Part shown: piece after piece, positions 16,855 through 22,645 of the stretch
Layout of the letters: every line of letters starts with the position of its first letter
How positions within the stretch are numbered: the stretch's first letter is position 1
Source of the DNA: Rhodobacteraceae bacterium UBA3069
GTDB taxonomy: Bacteria; Pseudomonadota; Alphaproteobacteria; Rhodobacterales; Rhodobacteraceae
DNA: 22,645 nt
Direction: 5' to 3'
NCBI GenBank assembly: GCA_002366795.1
Contig: DFBX01000107.1
Location: 28,176-50,820, forward strand
Notes under the pieces: generated by a model
What the model saw: the letters and a program-made list of their open reading frames with translations, nothing else
Told to the model about the DNA's origin: nothing
Databases searched by the model: none
Made by a program: the position numbers and the translations under genes

Positions 16855-17469
16855 ATGCCGCCGCCCCGCAAGGTTGATCTGCTGCCCGCTGAGTTGAAGG
16901 GCTGGCTTCAGGAAGAACTGAAAGCCCAAGGCTTTGGCGATTACGTCGATCTGGCCGAGGCCCTGAACTTCCGGCTGGAAGAGGAAGGGCTGACCCTGCG
17001 CATTGGCAAGTCGGCGCTGCATTCCTACGGGCAGGAGTATGCCGAGTTCGTGAAATACCAGGAGGAGGCCAGTGCATGGGCTGCCGACTGGATGAACGAC
17101 AACGGGCTGGAAGAAGAGGCGCAGCGCCACAACGTGCTGTTCCAGATGATCACCACGCTGGCCTTCAAGGTGATGCAGTCGCAGATGATGAAGACGGGCG
17201 AGAAGATCGACCCGCGCGAGCTGGCCTTTCTTGGCAAGATGCTGAAGGACGTGATGGCCAGTTCCGGCATGCGCGAAAAGCTCGTCGCCGAAGAGCGCGA
17301 TCGCATCGCCCGCGTGGCCCGTGAAGGTGCCGCCGAGGTGGTCGAAAAACGCGCCAAGCAATTGGGCCTGACCAAGGACACGATCGAAAGCATCAAGAGC
17401 GAAGTTCTGGGGGTTGCGACCAGTGGATGGCGCGGCAATCGGCGCGGTGGTTCTGGTCGGCGACTATAA
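16855..17469 (+). CDS. DUF3486 family protein (Mu gp27-like, putative small terminase)
   Basis: A 204-residue product. It starts PPPRKVDLLPAELKGWLQEEL, continues with NFRLEEEGLTLRIGKSALHSYGQ and has a long helical, charged C-terminal half (MREKLVAEERDRIARVAREGAAE). This is the pattern of DUF3486, the Mu gp27-like family encoded just before the large terminase in Mu-like phages and thought to be part of DNA packaging. After the expected end at about SEVLGV, some 17 Arg/Gly-rich residues are added that overlap another frame, so the 3' end may have been altered. It is the first recognisable gene of the prophage remnant and is followed by the terminase fragment. Confidence 0.85.
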   Translation: MPPPRKVDLLPAELKGWLQEELKAQGFGDYVDLAEALNFRLEEEGLTLRIGKSALHSYGQEYAEFVKYQEEASAWAADWMNDNGLEEEAQRHNVLFQMITTLAFKVMQSQMMKTGEKIDPRELAFLGKMLKDVMASSGMREKLVAEERDRIARVAREGAAEVVEKRAKQLGLTKDTIESIKSEVLGVATSGWRGNRRGGSGRRL

Positions 17470-17611
17470 CTGGCGCAAGGGGCCGTTCTGGCCAGCAGCT
17501 TGTGCATTCCTGTTCGGTCGCCGCGAGAGGTTTGTGCATCTGGGCCTGCGCTGCACCGTGTCGTGGTGGCGAGAACAGCCGTTTCTGGTGCGCGTTCGGG
17601 AGGTCAAATGA
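17423..17611 (+). CDS. small phage protein between DUF3486 and terminase
   Basis: A possible 62-residue product starting at GTG 17423 (GGGGG about 9 nt upstream) and ending in a TGA that overlaps the terminase ATG (ATGA, 17608-17611). It begins DGAAIGAVVLVGDYNWRKGP and contains an aromatic, Cys/Arg-rich segment (FGRRERFVHLGLRCTVSWW). It overlaps the last 47 bp of the DUF3486 frame. The stop/start coupling argues it is real. I do not recognise a family. Confidence 0.5.
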   Translation: MDGAAIGAVVLVGDYNWRKGPFWPAACAFLFGRRERFVHLGLRCTVSWWREQPFLVRVREVK

Positions 17612-17952
17612 CCGCTGAGCCAATGACCGATGCCGAATGGTACGCGCTGCGCGCTGAAAGCCGTCAGGCGCTGCCGGATGCGGTGGCCGAGGCTGCAAGC
17701 CTGCCTTCGGTCCTGTTGCCCTATCAGGCGCGGTTGCTGGCAACCACTGCCACCCACCAGCTGGTCGTTTGCGAAAAGTCCCGCCGGATCGGGATGACCT
17801 GGGCGGTGGGGGCCGATGCGGCGCTGACCGCCGGGGCATCGCGCGGAGCGGGGGGCAGCGATGTCCTCTATATCGGTTACAACCTCGATATGGCGCCAGA
17901 CCTTTCCGCCCCGGTTCAAACCGGCACGATCCGCCTCTGGGGGCGCGCATGA
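17608..17952 (+). pseudogene. fusion of Mu-like large terminase N-terminus with tail protein X C-terminus
   Basis: ATG 17608 has GGGAGG 5 nt upstream. The first 95 or so residues match the start of Mu gp28-like large terminase (VLLPYQARLLATTATHQLVV, then the Walker A-like EKSRRIGMTWAVGAD and VLYIGYNLDMA). Terminase proteins are normally around 500 residues. Here the sequence switches at about 17895 to PDLSAPVQTGTIRLWGRA, which has the look of the C-terminal tail of phage tail protein X and ends in an ATGA overlap with gene D. The frame is intact through the join, but the nuclease and most of the ATPase are gone. Confidence 0.75.
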
Positions 17953-18702
17953 CCCCGGCGTTTCGCATCACCGCTGCGGGCAAGGACGTAACCGCCCCCC
18001 TGCCAAGACCGGCTGTTGTCGCTGTGCGTGGTGGACGAGGACGGGCTGAAGGCCGACCGCCTGACCCTGCGGCTGGATGATCGCGGCGGGCGGTTGGAAT
18101 TCCCCGAAACGGATGTGACGCTGGGGGCGGATGCGTCCTCGCTTGGCTATGTCGGGCAATACAAGGTCGATGCGGTCAGCGGTGAAGTCGCGCCCGCAAC
18201 CATGACGATCGGTGCGACGGCGGCGGGCATGACCGGATCGATCCGCGCGCCGCGCAGCCGTTCTTGGGAGGATATGACCCTTGCCCAGATCGCGCAAAAG
18301 ATTGCGGCGGGTGCTGGGCTGATCGCCACGGTGGGCCAGTCGCTGGCAACGGTGCATTTTCCATTCTTGGCCCAGACCGGCGAAAGCGATCTGCATTTCC
18401 TGACCCGCATCGCCCACCCGCTGGACGCCACGGCCAAGCCCGCAGGCGGGCGTTTGGTGGTGGCAAAGCGTGGCGAGGGCGAGGCCAGCCGCGCCGCCGA
18501 GGCCGAACTGGAGCTGGCCGGTCGCGCGGTGTTCAAACTCACCGCGCAGGCCTCGGGCTATTGGCCGTCGCTGTTTGCGGGCGGGGTGTTGGACCTGCCG
18601 GGGCTGCGCCCGGAACTGAACGGCAAATGGCAGATCATGCGCGTCGAACACGCGCTGGAAGCGGGCCTCACCACATCAATCGAAGCCCGCAAGGGCAAAT
18701 AA
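17949..18702 (+). pseudogene. phage late control protein D (tail gpD-like), frameshifted
   Basis: gpD-like proteins form the tail hub or baseplate spike complex of contractile-tail phages. ATG 17949 overlaps the preceding stop and opens MTPAFRITAAGKDVTA. The frame is lost at a C6 run (17995-18000). Removing one C joins it to RLLSLCVVDEDGLKADRLTL and the rest of the gpD family sequence (GSIRAPRSRSWEDMTLAQIA, FLTRIAHPLDATAKPAGGRL, GKWQIMRVEHAL). That stays open to TAA at 18702. A TTG at 18016 could in theory restart translation. It is followed 14 bp later by the next gene. Confidence 0.8.
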
Positions 18703-18716
18703 CCAAGGAGCTGACT

Positions 18717-18959
18717 ATGCTGACCAAACCGACCACGGACTGGAGTGATCCGGACGCCCTGCAAAAGGACACTGTTTTTGCTCATGGCGGCGGTGGAACT
18801 GTCCGCCTTCATTTTGGTTGGTCCGAGCCGCAAAGCCCGGATGATGGCCTGAAACTGCGCCCAGAGGACACCACGACCCTAACCGCTGGCACAACCTATC
18901 GCCTGCGTCTGATCGATGCCGATGTCGAGGCGACCATCTATCTGGGGGAACTTGGCTGA
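18717..18959 (+). CDS. small phage protein of unknown function
   Basis: An 80-residue acidic product beginning MLTKPTTDWSDPDALQKDTV, followed by GGGGTVRLHFGW and a beta-strand-like C-terminus (TTYRLRLIDADVEATIYLGE). AAGGAG precedes the ATG by 8 nt. Its TGA shares one base with the ATG of the beta-helix gene, so translation is likely coupled. Position between gpD and a tailspike-like gene suggests a tail accessory role, but I recognise no family. Confidence 0.7.
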   Translation: MLTKPTTDWSDPDALQKDTVFAHGGGGTVRLHFGWSEPQSPDDGLKLRPEDTTTLTAGTTYRLRLIDADVEATIYLGELG

Positions 18960-20707
18960 TGCGCTGGAAGGGGCCGGGACTGGGGGCAAAGACCCGCCGC
19001 GCGTTTGGCGGCGGCGCGGGCGCGGCTTTCGTGGACGTGTCAGCCGCAGTCTTTCCGACCCTTGCGGCCCTGTTCACCAATACCGCGCCGCTCAACCTTG
19101 GCCAGCGGGTTCGGGTTCTGGAAGGTGGTCACCGGTTTCAGGTGGTGGATGCGGCGGCGCATCGCCTTGATCCGGCGGGCAACCACCTGAAGGTCATCCC
19201 GCGTTCTGACGGCACGATCTCGCAGTTCGCTTTTGGCGCAGTGGGTGATCTGGTCGCCGATGATACCGCGCCTTGCCAAGCGGCGCAGGACACGGGCCTT
19301 GCCATTGATGATGCTGGCGCGTCCTTTCTGGTGTCGCACCTGACGGTCAAATCGACGGTGTTCGCGGGCAGGTATCTGCGCAAATCGGGGGCAGAGGGTC
19401 ACTTCCTGACCATCGCCGCCAAGAACGTATTCCTGAACGGAGAGGTCGACGCGAACCGGATCGGCGGCGCGTGGAAAAACGCGGTGCATTGCGACGGGTT
19501 TGATGGTTTCCGCACCGGCGATGATTTCGTGGTGCGCGGCAGCAACAATGTGGGTGTCGTCGCCCAGAACACCACCGATATCGACCTGCGCGGCCGCGCC
19601 TATGACTGTTTGAACATGGGCTTTCATTCGGTCAATTTTCTGGTCGATGCGCAGCGCATTTCCTTCGACCTGTTCGTCGACAACAGCGGCCGCGAAACCA
19701 CCTGCACCAACGGCGGGATAAAATTCCATGCGCTGAACGGCGCGCAAATCCTTGCTGCGACCGGCCACGCCGATGTGATCCTGTTCGAGAGCGTGTCGAT
19801 GCCCGCCAACGCGGTCGGGATCGAGTTCTTCGGCTCAAACGCGGAAACGCCGGGTCACAGTGGTGACGAAAGTTTCTGCCTCAATGTCAATATCACCGGC
19901 ACCGTGCAGGGCGGCGCGATTGCCTGCACCTTGCATGGCTGCCCCGATGCCTATGCCGTGGTGCAGGCGGTAGGGCCGCAAAACCTTGGTCTGGAACTGA
20001 CCGCCGGATCGGCGGGCGCGACCTTTGCGGCTGGGTCGACCGTGTCGAACGGCGTTTCGGTCAAACCCAAGTTCGCCGTGACGGCCACGGGCGGTTGCAA
20101 CGGCGCGGTTCTGGATGTGGTCGTCCAGGACGTCGATCCCCTGCGCGAACCGCAAGCCGCCAGCTTTTACGTTCACGGTTCGGCGAATGTCACCATCAAG
20201 GGCGCGACCACCCAAAGCGCGGGCAAACGCTATGTGCGCGTCTATGCATCCCCTGGCCTTAAGGTGCTGGGATTGAGCGCAACCGGCGCGGCCACGGCGG
20301 CGTTCACGCTTGATACTGCACCCTGCGACGACCTGCTGGTCGAGGATTGTATTTTTCAAAGCATCGCGCGCCCGATCGACGCTTACGGCACCTTTGCCCG
20401 CGCCACGTTCCGGCGCACGGATTTCCAGAACACCGGTGCCTTGGTCGGCGGCAGTGCGACCCTGACAGAGTTCACGACCGAGGATTGCACCTTTGCCACG
20501 CATCTGTTCGGGGCTGCGTTGAGCAAGCTGGACTTGCCCGACCTGCAACCCGTCTGGTCCCAGTCAAAGATCAAGGGAGAGATGAACGGCTCTCCTGCAG
20601 GGCTGATCGAGGGCGCGGTCGGATCGATCTGCACCGATACCAGCACCGGGCTTGTTTACGCCAAGACCGGCACGACCAAGGCCGACTGGCAGCTGCAAGC
20701 TGCCTGA
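18959..20707 (+). CDS. right-handed beta-helix protein, putative phage tailspike
   Basis: A 582-residue product. A Gly/Ala-rich N-terminus (residues 1-45) is followed by VRVLEGGHRFQVVDAAAH. Next comes a long series of short strand repeats typical of right-handed parallel beta-helices (LTIAAKNVFLNGEVDANRIG, CDGFDGFRTGDDFVVRGSNN, VGVVAQNTTDIDLRG, VNITGTVQGGAIACTLHGC). The last 40 residues (EGAVGSICTDTSTGLVYAKT) resemble the C-terminal cap found on many phage appendage proteins. Such proteins bind or cleave surface polysaccharide. The start overlaps the preceding stop by one base. The full frame is intact although the prophage around it is decayed. Confidence 0.75.
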   Translation: MRWKGPGLGAKTRRAFGGGAGAAFVDVSAAVFPTLAALFTNTAPLNLGQRVRVLEGGHRFQVVDAAAHRLDPAGNHLKVIPRSDGTISQFAFGAVGDLVADDTAPCQAAQDTGLAIDDAGASFLVSHLTVKSTVFAGRYLRKSGAEGHFLTIAAKNVFLNGEVDANRIGGAWKNAVHCDGFDGFRTGDDFVVRGSNNVGVVAQNTTDIDLRGRAYDCLNMGFHSVNFLVDAQRISFDLFVDNSGRETTCTNGGIKFHALNGAQILAATGHADVILFESVSMPANAVGIEFFGSNAETPGHSGDESFCLNVNITGTVQGGAIACTLHGCPDAYAVVQAVGPQNLGLELTAGSAGATFAAGSTVSNGVSVKPKFAVTATGGCNGAVLDVVVQDVDPLREPQAASFYVHGSANVTIKGATTQSAGKRYVRVYASPGLKVLGLSATGAATAAFTLDTAPCDDLLVEDCIFQSIARPIDAYGTFARATFRRTDFQNTGALVGGSATLTEFTTEDCTFATHLFGAALSKLDLPDLQPVWSQSKIKGEMNGSPAGLIEGAVGSICTDTSTGLVYAKTGTTKADWQLQAA

Positions 20708-20710
20708 CGA

Positions 20711-20734
20711 CCCTCCCGCCGCCGCGCGGGAGGG
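20711..20734 (+). terminator. hairpin after the beta-helix gene
   Basis: CCCTCCCG and CGGGAGGG form an 8-bp stem 4 bp after the stop codon. There is no T tract, so it may be a mRNA 3' end stabiliser or a weak terminator. Confidence 0.45.
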
Positions 20735-20810
20735 CCAGCGGGCGTTGGAGCGCCCACTGACACGGGGGCTTCGCTAGACACGATCCCCGCCGACCTGAAG
20801 TAGCTCTAGG

Positions 20811-20834
20811 CCGCCCCCACCCCTGACGGGGCGG
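20811..20834 (+). terminator. G+C-rich hairpin just upstream of com
   Basis: CCGCCCC and GGGGCGG pair around a 10-nt loop and are followed by TCCCCTTTT (to 20843). It could be a terminator that ends upstream transcription or a leader hairpin controlling com, whose ribosome site begins within 15 bp. Confidence 0.45.
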
Positions 20835-20856
20835 TCCCCTTTTGGAGCGATTCGCC

Positions 20857-21045
20857 TTGCTGAACAATGAACTGCGTTGCGACAAATGCCGCCGCTTGTT
20901 ACTCAAGATGGAAGACGGCGCGATCTGCGGATCGGTGTCGATCAAATGCCCCCGCTGCGGGGCTTTCAATAATTTGAGGCCCATAGAGCGCCCTTTCCCC
21001 AAGCGACCGGATCGCGATGAAAAGGACGCTTTGAATGCCCGTTGA
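20857..21045 (+). CDS. com: Com-like zinc-finger translational regulator
   Basis: A 62-residue protein with two CxxC pairs (RCDKC at residues 7-11, KCPRC at 30-34) and the segment SIKCPRCGAFN. This matches the Com family. In phage Mu, Com is a zinc-finger protein that binds mRNA and opens the translation start of the adjacent DNA-modification gene mom. I chose TTG 20857 because GGAG lies about 9 nt upstream; an in-frame TTG at 20842 has no ribosome site. The 3' end overlaps the methyltransferase gene by 11 bp. The tail after the finger is basic and polar. Confidence 0.8.
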   Translation: MLNNELRCDKCRRLLLKMEDGAICGSVSIKCPRCGAFNNLRPIERPFPKRPDRDEKDALNAR

Positions 21046-21877
21046 AACCCCCGTTAAACCCTCTGCACCCGCCCTTATCCCCGTCGATCCGGCCAATCCG
21101 GTCGCGCCGTGGATGGGCGGCAAACGCAACCTTGCCAAACGCATCACCGCGATCATCGACGCCACCCCGCACGGCACCTATGTGGAGCCGTTCATCGGCA
21201 TGGGCGGGATATTCCTGCGCCGCCGGATGCGCGCGAGATGCGAGGTGATCAATGATCTGGCGCGCGATGTGGCCAACCTGTTCCGCATCCTGCAGCGGCA
21301 TTACCCGCAGTTCCTCGACACGGTCCGGTTCCAGCTGACCACGCGGGCGGATTTCTACCGCCTGGTCGACACCGACCCGACCACCCTGACCGATCTGGAA
21401 CGCGCTGCGCGTTTCCTTTACCTGCAGCGCACGGCCTTTGGCGGCAAGGTTTCGGGGCGGAATTTCGGGGTGGCAAAGGAACGACCGGGGCGGTTCAACC
21501 TGTCAACGCTGGAGCCGATGCTGGAAGACCTGCACGCGCGGCTGTCGGGCGTGGTGATCGAGTGTCTGGACTGGCCCGAGGTGATCCGCCGCTATGACGG
21601 CCCGCACGCGCTGTTCTACCTCGATCCGCCCTACCACGGCTGCGAAAACGACTATGGCAAGGGCATGTTCGACCGCAGCCAGTTCCGCGCCATGGCGGCG
21701 CAGTTGGCAGGCATCGAGGGCCGCTTCATCATGTCGATCAACGATGTGCCAGACATCCGCGATGACTTCGCCGGGTTCACTCTGACCCCGGTCAAAACCA
21801 CCTACACCATCGCCAAAAAGAACGACGCACGCGGCGAACGGGGCGAGCTGCTGATCAGCAATTTCGGGATTGGGTAG
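21035..21877 (+). CDS. D12-class DNA N6-adenine methyltransferase (Dam-like)
   Basis: A 280-residue protein. It has the D12-class N-terminal WMGGKRNLAKRI (about 25-36), the AdoMet-binding motif VEPFIGMGG (about 50-58), RTAFGGKVSGRNFG in the middle, and the catalytic DPPY within FYLDPPYHGCENDYG (about 195-209). It should methylate adenine in duplex DNA; the recognition site is unknown. ATG 21035 lies inside the com 3' end and AAGGA is about 9 nt upstream. A hairpin at 20960-20982 is 52 nt upstream. The overlap suggests translational coupling, and in Mu the equivalent neighbour of com is mom. The frame is complete. Confidence 0.9.
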   Translation: MPVETPVKPSAPALIPVDPANPVAPWMGGKRNLAKRITAIIDATPHGTYVEPFIGMGGIFLRRRMRARCEVINDLARDVANLFRILQRHYPQFLDTVRFQLTTRADFYRLVDTDPTTLTDLERAARFLYLQRTAFGGKVSGRNFGVAKERPGRFNLSTLEPMLEDLHARLSGVVIECLDWPEVIRRYDGPHALFYLDPPYHGCENDYGKGMFDRSQFRAMAAQLAGIEGRFIMSINDVPDIRDDFAGFTLTPVKTTYTIAKKNDARGERGELLISNFGIG

Positions 21878-22078
21878 GGGGGGGAATGGCCACGTTGAAT
21901 GGGGGACGAATGGCGGCAGTGCGCAGGAAGGGGGCTTTGCAAAGTTGGGCCGCAATACATTTGACCCTATTCCAAGCTTTGGCGATTTTGCTGTCACGTG
22001 ACGGGACGTTTTGGGCTGTTTTAGCCCATCTAGCCGTCATAAACATAGATCTAAAACCACTGGTTGGGAAAATGAGAC
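21878..22078. other. gene-free junction region with short repeats
   Basis: About 200 bp of falling G+C. It has three GAATGG direct repeats (starting 21884, 21897, 21908), a GTCACGTGAC palindrome (21993-22002) and a hairpin TGGGCT-GTTTT-AGCCCA (22012-22028). It may hold the right end of the prophage. I see no convincing gene. Confidence 0.4.
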
Positions 22079-22519
22079 ATGAATCTCCAAGGAAAAGAAC
22101 TGGTCTCTTTGTCTACACAAAGATCAGCGCGAGCATTGACGGTCACTGCATTGGTGATCGTATTGGCGAAACACTATGCAGTCCTTCCCGCTGACCTTGA
22201 GCTCGCCGGAGTGACCATCAGTCAAACTGCTGTTTCAGGCGCAATATTTTGGGTTGTAGGGTTTCAGGCGCTCAATCACATTATTCACTGGTGGGGCGAC
22301 TACCGCTCCATATGGTCTTGGAACTCAAGAGAAAAAGTAAACGGAATTGGTCGCCTCGGTGCGGGGTCTCACATTCTAAGCAAACTTGACAAAACACTAG
22401 AGAGTATCGACATCTTTCTAGAAGAGCGGTCCCGCGACACAAAACCTGAAGGAAACAGAGGTGGCAGCGAAAATCTGAACAGCCGAGATAAGTGGATTTT
22501 CTGCGCAACAGCGGCATGA
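22079..22519 (+). pseudogene. membrane protein gene with 3' end replaced by an IS3 end
   Basis: A 146-residue frame. It begins MNLQGKELVSLSTQRSARAL and has two hydrophobic helices (about 20-35, LTVTALVIVLAKHYAVL, and about 47-65, TAVSGAIFWVVGFQAL). A soluble C-terminal part rich in charged residues follows (ILSKLDKTLESIDIFLEERS). From about 22476 the codons lie inside the IS left end, so the final 14 or so residues are not native. Codon use is A+T-richer than anything to the left except the dnaG 3' end. No family recognised; loss of the native C-terminus may or may not abolish function. Confidence 0.55.
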
Positions 22520-22645
22520 TGCTGCGAGCAAGGAGAAGACCATGGCAAGACGACCGCGCCGGAATCATAGCCCGGCATTCAAGGCGAAAGTGGCGGTGGC
22601 CGCGATCAAGGGCGAGAAGACCTTGATCGAGCTGGCGCAGGATTT
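22476..22645 (+). mobile_element. IS3-family insertion sequence, left end (continues past window)
   Basis: The boundary is placed at TGAACAGCC, where the codon pattern of the upstream gene ends and an IS-like end (GTGGATTTTCTGCGCAACAG) begins about 65 bp before an OrfA start. The exact first base is a guess. The element runs off the window. Confidence 0.6.
22542..22645 (+). CDS. IS3-family transposase OrfA (partial, cut by window end)
   Basis: ATG 22542 is preceded by AAGGAG. The first 34 residues read MARRPRRNHSPAFKAKVAVA then AIKGEKTLIELAQD, the typical start of IS3-family OrfA, whose N-terminus folds into a helix-turn-helix that binds the IS ends. The rest, and OrfB reached by frameshifting, lie beyond the window. 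Confidence 0.88.
   Translation, partial: MARRPRRNHSPAFKAKVAVAAIKGEKTLIELAQD

Overview
The window looks like a chromosomal segment of a marine-type alphaproteobacterium of the Roseobacter/Rhodobacter group (order Rhodobacterales). This rests on high G+C with AGGAG-type ribosome sites, a dnaG-rpoD neighbourhood, a hom-recJ operon, TadE/TadG-type Flp pilus genes, candidate CtrA and CcrM (GANTC) sites, and a Com-methylase pair in a Mu-like phage remnant. The species cannot be named from sequence alone.

Layout. 1-1000: two identical tRNA-Glu(UUC) genes on the minus strand, each with its own sigma70-like promoter, flank a decayed TRIC/UPF0126 membrane-protein gene. 1106-4642 (minus): recJ, hom and a small lipoprotein. 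4742-5952 (plus): a TetR-family regulator with a perfect palindromic operator just upstream, then a two-TM membrane protein, ending in a strong bidirectional terminator (5990-6021). 6047-8684 (minus): a three-gene operon encoding a TadG-like vWA protein and two TadE-like pseudopilins, with a perfect TTAA-N7-TTAA CtrA-type site in its promoter region. 9013-15505 (plus): glutamate dehydrogenase, dnaG primase with a long acidic insert and an atypical 3' end, and rpoD. The rpoD leader holds four GANTC sites in 41 bp. 15620-16012: a small exported protein.

From about 16257 to the window end the DNA is accessory. An IS21-family relic cuts a small signal-peptide gene. It is followed by a heavily deleted Mu-like prophage: a DUF3486 (Mu gp27-like) gene, the N-terminus of the large terminase (gp28-like) fused to the C-terminus of a tail protein X, a frameshifted late-control protein D, a small conserved-looking ORF and a right-handed beta-helix (tailspike-like) protein. 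A Com-like zinc finger then overlaps a D12-class DNA adenine methyltransferase. After this comes lower-G+C DNA with a small membrane protein that runs into the left end of an IS3-family element, whose OrfA is cut by the window edge.

How the parts fit. The left 16 kb is housekeeping and cell-envelope function, with likely cell-cycle wiring at two points (CtrA at the pilus operon, CcrM sites before rpoD). The right 6 kb is a prophage graveyard in which the capsid and most tail genes are gone, while the tailspike, com and methylase reading frames remain intact. That retained cassette, with a possible Com-controlled methylase, is the part most worth a second look.
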